Source: Bacteroides_E sp964528875 (GTDB taxonomy: Bacteria; Bacteroidota; Bacteroidia; Bacteroidales; Bacteroidaceae). Taken from it: 64,000 nt of DNA. The position numbers and the translations under genes were made by a program. How positions within the stretch are numbered: position 1 is the first letter of the stretch; each line of letters starts with the position of its first letter. The stretch spans positions 15,109-79,108 of the forward strand of contig CAZGUI010000007.1 of assembly GCA_964528875.1 (NCBI GenBank), in the 5' to 3' direction. The notes beneath the pieces are model-generated. The model ran no database searches and was not told the origin of the DNA. It saw only the letters and a program-made list of their open reading frames with translations. Positions 50,678-58,535 of the stretch are shown here, piece after piece.

Positions 50678-51253
50678 ATGGGCTTGTTTTTCAAAATTTC
50701 ACCTAAAGAGATGGTGGAGATAAGAAATAAAATTTTCCTTGATAAAGGGGTAGATCCTTTGGTTTTTAATGGTTTTGAAAAAGCTCCTTTTCACTCCTCT
50801 TGGAATGGGAAAAATAATCATCATGGCTGCGATTATGAGTTTTGTAGATTACAAAAAGGCTATTTGGAACTTCTTCATGTCTATATAATAAAAGGAGATC
50901 AGTGGATTCAAATAGAATTAAATGTGTTTGAATTATATCCTACAATAACTGCGTTAGAAGAATTAAAAGAGATAAATCACATAAAATACCTATTACCACC
51001 TACAAATCGTACTCGTATGCGGTTAAGAGCTGATGATTATATTTGGATTCCGATAATTACTTCATTCTGTTTAAAGAAACATAAACTGGGAAGATATAAT
51101 TCGCGTCGGAGATTATATTTGCAGATCAAAAAATTAGAGAAACTAATCGCTGAAGATATGGTTCATATTGATTCCTTTGTGGGTAGATGGCATGAACTGC
51201 ACACACCCTTAAAAGTGGATTGGGAAGGAAATATTATTGAAAAGAAAGCATAG
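50678..51253 (+). CDS. Hypothetical cytoplasmic protein
   Basis: A 191-residue protein I do not recognise. It has no signal peptide or membrane segment. It is rich in basic and aromatic residues, and the middle reads MRLRADDYIWIPIITSFCLKKHKLG. The ends are helix-rich (LYLQIKKLEKLIAEDMVHID) and WHELHTPLKVDWEGN. An N-terminal stretch with HHGCDYEFCRLQKGYLELLHVYIIKGDQWIQIELNVFELYP alternates strands and charged turns. It begins 95 bp after the TamL-like gene on the same strand and has a terminator region downstream, so it could be co-transcribed. A cytoplasmic role is inferred only from the absence of export signals. Confidence 0.6.
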   Translation: MGLFFKISPKEMVEIRNKIFLDKGVDPLVFNGFEKAPFHSSWNGKNNHHGCDYEFCRLQKGYLELLHVYIIKGDQWIQIELNVFELYPTITALEELKEINHIKYLLPPTNRTRMRLRADDYIWIPIITSFCLKKHKLGRYNSRRRLYLQIKKLEKLIAEDMVHIDSFVGRWHELHTPLKVDWEGNIIEKKA

Positions 51254-51583
51254 AAGTTTCATCTATCATTTTTCATTCTAAACCTTATTGATCTATTTTA
51301 TTTTAAAGAAAGAGTCTCTTCAATAAATATTTAGTCTTATTCTGTTGATTGGTCTGAACACTTTTTAATCTTTGACTGACAGATCTTTGTGTAGGCTTAA
51401 AGCGTATTTGAGCAGAGGCATGAAAATATACATGCACTCTTTTGCGATTAGATTACTAAAGAAGTAAGTAATTTTGAAAATAAATAAATCGGGGCATAAA
51501 AGAAAGAATGAGATATAAAAAATGGAGACTTGAATATTCAAGTCTCCATTTTTTTCTTTATAAGAAAAGGTTCAATTAATAAA
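51254..51583. other. Gene-free convergent region with terminator
   Basis: No gene is visible. The only clear structure is the bidirectional hairpin at 51517-51554. Confidence 0.7.
51517..51554. terminator. Bidirectional terminator between convergent genes
   Basis: Perfect 18-bp stem (arms 51517-51534 and 51537-51554, core ATGGAGACTTGAA and its complement) with a 2-nt centre and A/T runs at both ends. It lies 29 bp past the minus-strand DUF3332 stop and 264 bp past the plus-strand hypothetical gene. Confidence 0.88.
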
Positions 51584-52120
51584 TTAGAATGCTAAAGCAA
51601 GTTCTTCTTCTACTAAATTTACCCCTTTGTTATCTAAGTTAATTGTTTTTGTCTCACCATTAGGTAAAAATAACTCAGCTGTATTATCATTGTTAATACG
51701 AAGGAAGTCAGAAGACTGACCGTTAACCTCTACAGTCCAAATGTTAGTTTCATTGTTGTGTAATAGATGTGTAGAAACTTCTTCGCCTTCTTTAGTAATG
51801 GTATAACCATTTTCTAAGGTTTCAACTAAATAGTTTCCGTTTTCACCTTTTACTTTTTTTACTGTACCTACATCTGCCATAGGATTAGATCCTGACCAGA
51901 ACTCAATAGAGTTTATCACTAATATATCTGTAAGATAACATATAGGATATACCGGTACAATGTTGAAAGCTAGAAACACTAATTCATTAACGAATTTATT
52001 TCCTACATCTTTGTTCCAAGATAATAAGCGGTTGTGTAGTCCGAATGAACCAATGCACGAGCTAAATAACAAAGAAGTACCTAGAACGATTGCAGCAACG
52101 CTAAATTTCCCTTTTTTCAT
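51584..52120 (-). CDS. DUF3332 lipoprotein
   Basis: I choose the ATG at 52120 (178 residues); the longer frame starts with a TTG at 52132. The protein has a lipoprotein signal (SVAAIVLGTSLLFSSC, then IGSFGLHNRLLSWNKDV), which is the DUF3332 opening. One hydrophobic segment (ELVFLAFNIVPVYPICYLTDILV) follows, with IEFWSGSNPMADVGTVK, and then a beta-rich C-terminal domain. DUF3332 proteins occur in Bacteroidetes and some Gammaproteobacteria; I know no function. A minus-strand TATATTTG box at 52166-52173 precedes it. Confidence 0.88.
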   Translation of the reverse strand: MKKGKFSVAAIVLGTSLLFSSCIGSFGLHNRLLSWNKDVGNKFVNELVFLAFNIVPVYPICYLTDILVINSIEFWSGSNPMADVGTVKKVKGENGNYLVETLENGYTITKEGEEVSTHLLHNNETNIWTVEVNGQSSDFLRINNDNTAELFLPNGETKTINLDNKGVNLVEEELALAF

Positions 52121-52165
52121 AATAATATACAATTTTTAATTATTAATTAATAAAAATCCTTGTTA

Positions 52166-52173
52166 CAAATATA
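52166..52173 (-). promoter_or_regulatory. Putative -7 box of the DUF3332 gene
   Basis: Minus-strand TATATTTG, within CTCTATATTTGTAAC, matches TAnnTTTG and lies 46 bp ahead of the chosen start. Confidence 0.55.
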
Positions 52174-52309
52174 GAGTTTATCTCTATTCTACCATAGAAA
52201 TAACTAAAAATAAAAATGTTTGTCGGTTAAATTAAAAGAAAGGCTTTGTTTTTTGTAAAGAATCCCTCTCTTTAGTCGCTTCTTTAATATTTTCCTTATT
52301 TTTGTATTC

Positions 52310-52996
52310 ATGAATAATAAGGAAAATGTTACTGTTATTCTTGAATTTCTCAAGAATCTGGCAAATAATAATAATAAAGAATGGTTTGACTTAAACAAGT
52401 CATTATATACCGAGGCTAAAGATAGTTTTGAACACTTGATCTCCTCCATTTTATTGCGTGTATCATCTTTCGATTCTTCTGTGCTTGCTCTTACACCAAA
52501 ACAGTGTACCTATCGTATTCATCGTGACTTACGATTCTCTTCTGATAAAACGCCTTATAAAATTCATTTTGGAGGTTATATTAACCCATACGGTAAGAAA
52601 GCTCCTCAAAGTGGCTATTACATCCATTTGGAACCGGGAAATTGTTTGCTTGGTGCCGGTAGTTTATGGATACCTAATCATATTTTACAAAGTATAAGAA
52701 AAAATATACTGGCCGAAATAGATGATTACTTAGGGATTATTGAATCTCCTGAATTTACTCATTACTTTCCTCAAGTAGGTTTTCAGCGATTAAAATCAGC
52801 TCCGAGAGGATTTTCTAAAGATAATCCTTATATTGAGTATGTTTTAGCTAAAGATTTTTTAATTGAATATAATGTTCCGGATGATTTTTTCTTTCAATCG
52901 GATGCGTTAGATAAGATAGAGAAAGTCTTTATGCAAGCTAAGCGATTATCTGATTTTGTGAATGATACAATAGATGAATTTCAAGACAGTTTATAA
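52310..52996 (+). CDS. DUF2461-family protein
   Basis: The 228-residue protein matches the DUF2461/TIGR02453 family. It opens with ILEFLKNLANNNNKEWFDLNKSLY, then has YRIHRDLRFSSDKTPYKIHFGGYINPYGKKAPQSGYYIHLEPGNCLLGAGSLWIP. The C-terminal region contains LKSAPRGFSKDNPYIEYVLAKDFLIEY, all family signatures. No signal or membrane segments are seen. The family is widespread and its biochemical role is unknown to me. It lies divergent from the DUF3332 gene and 105 bp before the branching enzyme. Confidence 0.9.
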   Translation: MNNKENVTVILEFLKNLANNNNKEWFDLNKSLYTEAKDSFEHLISSILLRVSSFDSSVLALTPKQCTYRIHRDLRFSSDKTPYKIHFGGYINPYGKKAPQSGYYIHLEPGNCLLGAGSLWIPNHILQSIRKNILAEIDDYLGIIESPEFTHYFPQVGFQRLKSAPRGFSKDNPYIEYVLAKDFLIEYNVPDDFFFQSDALDKIEKVFMQAKRLSDFVNDTIDEFQDSL

Positions 52997-53101
52997 ATAT
53001 TAAATTGTATCTTGTAAAACTAAATCTTAATATAGAGCACGTAACATTAGTCTCAATAAATAACAAATAAAAGTTTAATCTCACATATATAATATGCACC
53101 T

Positions 53102-55123
53102 ATGAAAAAAGAACTAAAGTTAATAAAAAATGATTCTTGGCTTAAACCTTTTGAACCAGCCATAATAGGACGTTATGATGCTGTAAAGCATAAAGAATCA
53201 GAACTAACTCAAGATGGGAAATTTTCTCTTTCTGATTTTGCAACAGGTTACTTATATTTTGGACTTCATAAAACATCCGATGGTTGGACGTTTAGGGAGT
53301 GGGCACCTAATGCAACTGAAATCCATTTGATAGGTGAGTTTACAAACTGGGAGAAGTTAGATAATTTTAAATTAAAACGACTCAAAAATGGTATTTGGGA
53401 GATAAACTTAAAGACAGATGAGTTAAAACATGGCGATTTATATAAATTAATCGTTTCATGGGACGGTGGAGAAGGAGAGCGTATTCCTGCTTGGGCTACT
53501 CGTGTAGTTCAAGATGAGGAGACACACATCTTTAATGCACAAGTTTGGAATCCATCTGGTTCTGAGAAATATACAATAAAGAATACCAATTTTAAATTTG
53601 ATGAAGAAAACCCCTTATTGATCTATGAATGTCATATTGGGATGGCTCAGCAAGAAGAAAAAGTAGGCTCATTCAATGAATTTAGATTAAAAACCCTACC
53701 CAGAATAGCAAAAGCCGGATATAATTGTATTCAGATTATGGCAATTCAAGAACATCCTTATTATGGCAGTTTTGGCTATCATGTCTCAAGTTTCTTTGCT
53801 GTTTCTTCTCGTTTTGGAACACCGGAAGAGCTAAAACAACTGATTGATGCAGCTCATGAATTGGGAATAGCTGTTATTATGGATATTGTTCACTCTCATG
53901 CTGTAAAAAATGAAGTGGAAGGGTTAGGTAATTTTGCCGGAGATCCATACCAATACTTCTATACAGGTGGGCGTAGAGTACATCCGGCATGGGATTCTTT
54001 ATGTTTTGATTACGGTAAAAACGAGGTTATTCACTTTTTACTATCAAACTGTAAATTTTGGTTGGAGGAATATAAGTTCGATGGTTATAGATTCGACGGT
54101 GTTACTTCTATGCTTTATTATAGCCATGGTTTAGGAGAAGCTTTTACCTCTTATGCAGATTATTACAATGGTCATCAGGATGATAACGCTATTATATACT
54201 TAACATTAGCTAATCAATTAATACATGAAGCTAAACCTGAGGCAATTACTATTGCAGAAGAAGTTTCAGGTATGCCTGGACTAGCCCTTCCTTTTGAGGA
54301 TGGTGGTTATGGTTTTGATTATAGGTTAGCTATGAATATTCCGGATTATTGGATCAAACTTTTAAAAGAAAAAATTGATGAAGACTGGAAACCATCAAGT
54401 ATGTTCTGGGAGGTAACTAACCGAAGGTTAGATGAAAAGACTATTTCATATACAGAAAGTCACGATCAAGCTTTGGTAGGAGATAAAACTATTATTTTCT
54501 GGCTTATTGATGCAGACATGTATTGGCATATGCAAAAGGGAGATGAGACCTATGTTGTAAATAGAGGGTTGGCTCTGCACAAAATGATTCGCCTATTAAC
54601 CTCAACCACCATTAACGGAGGTTATCTAAACTTCATGGGAAATGAGTTTGGACATCCTGAATGGATTGATTTTCCAAGAGAAGGAAACCGTTGGTCGTAT
54701 AAATATGCTCGTAGGCAGTGGGATTTATTAGATAATCAAAACCTTACGTACCATTACTTAGGCGATTTTGATAGATCTATGCTTTCTTTAATTAAAGATA
54801 AAGAAGAGTTTCAACAAATTCCAATTCAAGAAATATGGCACGATGATGGAGATCAAATCTTAGCTTATAAAAGAGATGATTTAGTCTTTATTTTTAATTT
54901 CAACCCGAGTCAATCTTATACTGATTATGGATTTCTTGTTGCCCCGGGAAGTTATGAAGTATTGCTAAATACAGATAATGTTTCTTTTGGAGGAAATGGT
55001 TTTGTTGATGAGAATATAAATCACTTTACGGTTCATGATCCGCTTTATGAAGGAGAAAATAAAGAATGGTTGAAGTTATATATCCCTGCAAGATCAGCTC
55101 AGGTATTGAGGAAAATTGATTGA
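53102..55123 (+). CDS. glgB: 1,4-alpha-glucan branching enzyme (GH13)
   Basis: The enzyme introduces alpha-1,6 branches into glycogen. The 673-residue protein has an N-terminal CBM48 domain (about residues 45-145; GWTFREWAPNATEIHLIGEFTNW). A GH13 barrel follows with VIMDIVHSH, GYRFDGVTSM (nucleophile Asp332), TIAEEVSGMP (acid/base Glu386) and YTESHDQ (Asp455). The C-terminal beta domain ends ARSAQVLRK. The layout resembles the eukaryote-like branching enzyme type. The gene stands alone, with a long inverted repeat 55 bp after its stop. Confidence 0.95.
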   Translation: MKKELKLIKNDSWLKPFEPAIIGRYDAVKHKESELTQDGKFSLSDFATGYLYFGLHKTSDGWTFREWAPNATEIHLIGEFTNWEKLDNFKLKRLKNGIWEINLKTDELKHGDLYKLIVSWDGGEGERIPAWATRVVQDEETHIFNAQVWNPSGSEKYTIKNTNFKFDEENPLLIYECHIGMAQQEEKVGSFNEFRLKTLPRIAKAGYNCIQIMAIQEHPYYGSFGYHVSSFFAVSSRFGTPEELKQLIDAAHELGIAVIMDIVHSHAVKNEVEGLGNFAGDPYQYFYTGGRRVHPAWDSLCFDYGKNEVIHFLLSNCKFWLEEYKFDGYRFDGVTSMLYYSHGLGEAFTSYADYYNGHQDDNAIIYLTLANQLIHEAKPEAITIAEEVSGMPGLALPFEDGGYGFDYRLAMNIPDYWIKLLKEKIDEDWKPSSMFWEVTNRRLDEKTISYTESHDQALVGDKTIIFWLIDADMYWHMQKGDETYVVNRGLALHKMIRLLTSTTINGGYLNFMGNEFGHPEWIDFPREGNRWSYKYARRQWDLLDNQNLTYHYLGDFDRSMLSLIKDKEEFQQIPIQEIWHDDGDQILAYKRDDLVFIFNFNPSQSYTDYGFLVAPGSYEVLLNTDNVSFGGNGFVDENINHFTVHDPLYEGENKEWLKLYIPARSAQVLRKID

Positions 55124-55178
55124 CAAATAGGAACTCTTTAAGCGAAGAGTTTACTTAATCTATAAATTATTGTCCCAA

Positions 55179-55238
55179 ACAAGGAGACTCTCCCTCTAAG
55201 TCTGTAAGTTTCTACACTTAGAGGGAGAGTCTCCTTGT
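55179..55238. terminator. Long perfect 23-bp inverted repeat after glgB
   Basis: Arms 55179-55201 (ACAAGGAGACTCTCCCTCTA plus AGT) and 55216-55238 are exact complements, with a 14-nt loop. A T run is missing on either side, so it is not a textbook terminator. The position 55 bp behind glgB fits a transcript-ending or stabilising hairpin. Confidence 0.6.
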
Positions 55239-55287
55239 GAGGAAATTAAAAGCATTATTCTATCATGACTTTAAGGTACGGTATACT

Positions 55288-55410
55288 TTATTTAGATTTT
55301 ACTTTCTGAAACTTATCTGCTTTAATTAAAGTTTGAATAAAGTTTTCTATTATTCCATATACTTCTGGTTCTTGCTGTGACCAATTGCATTGTTGGCCAA
55401 GGAGAAAATA
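55288..55410 (-). pseudogene. Remnant of an alpha/beta-hydrolase C-terminus
   Basis: The minus-strand frame from 55410 to the stop at 55288-55290 encodes 40 residues including GQQCNWSQQEPEVYGIIENF and IQTLIKADKFQK. The pattern of W-x-Q-Q-E-P-E-V-x-x-I-I-E-N-F-I matches the last helix after the catalytic His in alpha/beta-hydrolases (…GHxxWxEQPxExxxxIxxFL), with the His position now Gln. There is no start codon, and a TAA at 55411-55413 closes the frame upstream. I read it as the eroded tail of a lost hydrolase gene. Confidence 0.5.
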
Positions 55411-55501
55411 TTAATCTATCTAATTATTCATCCTAACATTTTTTATGTACTTGTGAAAACTTACCCTACACTATTAAATGCAATAAAAGGATAGGATTTG
55501 A

Positions 55502-55891
55502 ATGGCTAGAAATATGAAGAAAATACAATTTGGAGTAACTGCTTATGAAATAGATGACCTTGCTCATAAAGTTATTATCGGTGTGAAAATTGCGACATCA
55601 TCTCTCTATGACTATTACCTTTTAGGAAAAAAGAAACAAAGCAAAGTCGGAGATGTTTTTTCGATATTAAATTCGACAAAAGTTGAAGTTGCTAGGGTGA
55701 GGATAACCAAGGTTGAACTCATGAGGTTTGGGGATATTACCGAACAATTTGTAATAGAAGAGGGTGATGGTAGTTTTGACAATTGGCTGATAATCCATGA
55801 ATCTTTTTATAGTAAACAACTTTCTGAGATAGGTAAAGAGTTAAATTTCGAGACATTGTTAGTATGTGAGTGGTTTGAACTTGTAGATTGA
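55502..55891 (+). CDS. ASCH-like small protein
   Basis: The 129-residue cytoplasmic protein is all beta with a few helices. The sequence KKKQSKVGDVFSILNSTKVEVARVRITKVELMRFGDITEQFVIEEGDGSFDNWLIIHESFY ends in LLVCEWFELV. This is the order of the ASCH fold, a PUA-like beta barrel with a conserved GD turn, an alpha helix after the xxGD motif and a final FxLV-type strand. ASCH proteins bind RNA or act on nucleosides. The gene has a weak AT-rich upstream region and stands alone between the hydrolase remnant and the DUF3127 gene. Confidence 0.65.
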   Translation: MARNMKKIQFGVTAYEIDDLAHKVIIGVKIATSSLYDYYLLGKKKQSKVGDVFSILNSTKVEVARVRITKVELMRFGDITEQFVIEEGDGSFDNWLIIHESFYSKQLSEIGKELNFETLLVCEWFELVD

Positions 55892-56013
55892 AGTATATGC
55901 ATTATTATTAAGTGTAAAATAATGATAGTTACTCTTTGTAATAGATAAGTATAGTCCAAGTTTATTTATCAAGGCTACAAGTATAAACCATTATTGTATA
56001 TATCATATCCCTA

Positions 56014-56061
56014 AATATCCAACGGGCTTAAAGAAAATTTTCTTTAAGCCCGTTGGATATT
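56014..56061. terminator. 48-bp perfect palindrome terminating the DUF3127 gene
   Basis: Bases 56014-56061 read identically on both strands: AATATCCAACGGGCTTAAAG, then AAAATTTT, then the complement. It lies between convergent genes, 18 bp beyond the DUF3127 stop. It is probably a bidirectional terminator, with the A/T centre serving as loop. Confidence 0.8.
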
Positions 56062-56078
56062 CTATTTAACCGTTTGGT

Positions 56079-56453
56079 TTAGAACGGAAGATCGTCTGTT
56101 TCCTGATTTGCATTAAACTCAGGGATTGAATCTGGAGCTGGAGGAGGAACAGGAGCACCAGAGAAATCCGACCCACCTTCTGCAACTTTTTCCACACGCC
56201 AAGCCCTGATACTGTTAAACCAGCGGTCGTTCCATTGACGAGCATCTATATCAAAAGAGATAGTTAAGTTATCACCCATCTCAATATTAAACTCTTGTAT
56301 TTTATCTTCACCAAACACAGTGAAACACATTTTCTTTGGGTATTGATCATCATTCTCAATAACAAATTCTTGTAACTTCCATTCGTTACCTGATGACTTT
56401 GAAACTCCATTTTTTATTGGGAGTACTGCAATAATTTTACCTGTAAATTCCAT
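56079..56453 (-). CDS. DUF3127 OB-fold protein with SSB-like acidic tail
   Basis: The 124-residue protein (MEFTGKIIAVLPIKNGVSKSSGNEWKLQEF) has an OB-fold-like core of about 88 residues with SFDIDARQWNDRWFNSIRAW. A proline-rich linker (GAPVPPPAPDSIPEF) leads to an acidic end ETDDLPF. The last residues DDLPF match the tip of single-stranded DNA-binding protein (DDIPF/DLPF), which in SSB recruits repair and replication proteins. DUF3127 is widespread in Bacteroidetes. A nucleic-acid binding role is an inference. It is divergent from dnaN across 154 bp. Confidence 0.85.
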   Translation of the reverse strand: MEFTGKIIAVLPIKNGVSKSSGNEWKLQEFVIENDDQYPKKMCFTVFGEDKIQEFNIEMGDNLTISFDIDARQWNDRWFNSIRAWRVEKVAEGGSDFSGAPVPPPAPDSIPEFNANQETDDLPF

Positions 56454-56564
56454 TCTATTTTAGTTGTTATATTCTTTGCGAAGTTACAAATTTTAAAAGA
56501 TTCTATAGAATATGAAGAGGAGTATTTTTATTTCTAAAGATGACGGTAGGATAATCTTTTTTCT

Positions 56565-56572
56565 TAACTTTG
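56565..56572 (+). promoter_or_regulatory. Putative -7 box of dnaN
   Basis: TAACTTTG, within TTCTTAACTTTGGCAA, matches TAnnTTTG, 35 bp before the dnaN start. Confidence 0.55.
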
Positions 56573-56607
56573 GCAATAGTATAAAATAACCCAAAATAAT
56601 TTAGTAT

Positions 56608-57735
56608 ATGGAATTTATAGTTTCGAGCACTTCGCTCTCTAGCCATCTACAGGCTGTAGGACGTGTAATTAATGCTAAAAATACATTACCCATTCTTGAT
56701 TGCTTCTTGTTTCAATTGAAAGAAAATCTGTTATCTATTACTGCTTCTGATGGAGAAACAACTATGGTTACCTCTGTTGAAGTGAATAATAGTCAAGCAG
56801 ATGGAAATTTTGCAGTGAATGCAAAAACTATATTAGATGCATTAAAAGAGGTGCCCGAACAACCTCTGACTTTTAAAATTAATATGGAGTCGTTAGAGGT
56901 TACTGTAGATTACAAAAATGGTCAGTATAGCTTAATGGGGCAGCCTTCAGAGGATTTTCCCCAATTAATAGAACTGAATGATGAGCAGGTTGTAAATTTA
57001 ACAATGCAACCCGATGTCTTATTGGATGCGTTCAATCGTTCTGTTTTTGCTACAGCTGATGACGAACTTCGTCCTGTAATGAATGGAGTTTATTTTGATA
57101 TTGCAGAGTCTTCTGTTACTTTAGTTGCTTCTGATGGCCATAAATTGGTGCGTTACCAAGTATCTTCTGAAGGTAATAATGAACGTGCTGCTTTTATTTT
57201 GCCTAAAAAACCAGCTAATTTATTACGTAACATATTGAACCGTGAACACGATCCGGTAACTATCAGTTTTGATGAGCGTAATGCTGTTTTTTTATTGAAG
57301 AACTTTAAGTTGGTTTGTCGCTTGATTGAAGGTAGATATCCAAATTACAACTCTGTAATACCACAAAATAATCCTTTTAAAGTAACTATTGATCGTCAAT
57401 TATTTATTGGAGCTTTACGTCGTGTTTCTATTTTTTCTTCACAAGCAAGTAGCTTAATTAAGCTTCATATTGAAAACAACGAGATCAAAATATCTGCTCA
57501 AGATATCGATTTCTCTACTTCTGCCGAAGAGGTTCAAAGTTGTCAATACGATGGTACTGCTATGAGTATAGGATTTAAATCCACTTTCTTAATTGATATA
57601 TTAAATAACATATCATCCGATGAAATTATAATGGAGTTAGCTGATCCTTCAAGAGCCGGAGTAGTGCTTCCTGTTGAACAGGAGGAAGGACAAGACCTAT
57701 TAATGTTGCTTATGCCAATGATGTTAAATGATTAA
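56608..57735 (+). CDS. dnaN: DNA polymerase III beta subunit (sliding clamp)
   Basis: The 375-residue protein is of normal length and has three clamp domains: MEFIVSSTSLSSHLQAVGRVINAKNTLPILDCFLF, then VFATADDELRPVMNGVYFDI with LVASDGHKLVRYQ, and the C-terminal domain ending LLMLLMPMML. The C-terminal MPM tail matches the peptide-binding clamp groove region (LIMPM-type). It forms a ring dimer on DNA that holds replicative and repair polymerases. In this window dnaN is not next to dnaA. It starts a run of DNA and coenzyme genes (dnaN, DnaQ-like, coaBC, recN) conserved in Bacteroides. Confidence 0.97.
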   Translation: MEFIVSSTSLSSHLQAVGRVINAKNTLPILDCFLFQLKENLLSITASDGETTMVTSVEVNNSQADGNFAVNAKTILDALKEVPEQPLTFKINMESLEVTVDYKNGQYSLMGQPSEDFPQLIELNDEQVVNLTMQPDVLLDAFNRSVFATADDELRPVMNGVYFDIAESSVTLVASDGHKLVRYQVSSEGNNERAAFILPKKPANLLRNILNREHDPVTISFDERNAVFLLKNFKLVCRLIEGRYPNYNSVIPQNNPFKVTIDRQLFIGALRRVSIFSSQASSLIKLHIENNEIKISAQDIDFSTSAEEVQSCQYDGTAMSIGFKSTFLIDILNNISSDEIIMELADPSRAGVVLPVEQEEGQDLLMLLMPMMLND

Positions 57736-57763
57736 TTGCTACCTATAAAGTAGAAAAGTATAA

Positions 57764-58534
57764 ATGAAATTAAACTTAAAGAATCCCATTATTTTCTTTG
57801 ATTTAGAAACAACAGGGACAAATATCAATGCCGATCGTATTGTAGAGATAAGCTATATCAAAGTACATCCTAATGGTAATGAGGAGAGTAAAACCTTAAG
57901 GATCAACCCGGAGATGCCTATTCCTAATGAATCTTCTTTGATACACGGTATTTATGATGCTGATGTGGCAGATTGCCCTACATTTAAAGAAGTAGCAAAA
58001 AATATAGCTAAGGATTTTGAAGGAGCAGACGTTGCTGGTTTTAATTCTACACGATTTGATATTCCTGTATTAGCTGAAGAGTTTTTACGTGCAGATGTTG
58101 ATTTAGATTTAAGTCGCCGTAAGTTTGTTGATGTTCAAGTTATATTCCATAAAATGGAGCAGCGAACTTTAGAAGCAGCATACAAATTCTATTGTAATAA
58201 GACATTAGAAGATGCTCATTCGGCTGAAGCGGATACCCGGGCAACTTATGAAGTGTTGAAAGCACAGTTAGATCGTTATTCTGAGTTGGAAAATAGTATT
58301 GAGTATTTGGCTGAATTCTCCACATACAACAGAAACGTAGATTTGGCGGGACGTATGATTTATGATGAAAATGATGTAGAGGTATTTAATTTTGGTAAAT
58401 ACAAAGGAATTTCTGTTGAGGAGGTATTAGAGAGAGACCCCGGTTATTTTAACTGGATATTAAATAGTGATTTCACACTGAATACTAAAGCGGTGTTGAC
58501 AAAAATACGCTTACGTGCATTAACAAGTAAGTAA
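57764..58534 (+). CDS. DnaQ-like 3'-5' exonuclease
   Basis: The 256-residue protein has the DEDD exonuclease motifs: Exo I FFDLETTGTN (Asp12, Glu14), Exo II region FNSTRFDIPVLAEEF and Exo III HSAEADTRATYEVL (His and Asp). The family includes the proofreading epsilon subunit of DNA polymerase III. The C-terminal 60 residues add an extra domain (VFNFGKYKGISVEEVLERDPGYFNWIL) of the exonuclease-X-like type seen in Bacteroidetes members, which differs from E. coli epsilon. It starts 28 bp after dnaN and ends 1 bp before coaBC, so all three are probably co-transcribed. Whether it is the true epsilon subunit is not certain. Confidence 0.93.
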   Translation: MKLNLKNPIIFFDLETTGTNINADRIVEISYIKVHPNGNEESKTLRINPEMPIPNESSLIHGIYDADVADCPTFKEVAKNIAKDFEGADVAGFNSTRFDIPVLAEEFLRADVDLDLSRRKFVDVQVIFHKMEQRTLEAAYKFYCNKTLEDAHSAEADTRATYEVLKAQLDRYSELENSIEYLAEFSTYNRNVDLAGRMIYDENDVEVFNFGKYKGISVEEVLERDPGYFNWILNSDFTLNTKAVLTKIRLRALTSK

Positions 58535-58535
58535 G

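Noticed and set aside
51340..51400. Possible further decayed 22-bp array (TTGGTCTGAACA, GACTGACAGATC)
   Set aside because: Similarity is limited to short GGTCT/AGATC matches without the 22-bp spacing.
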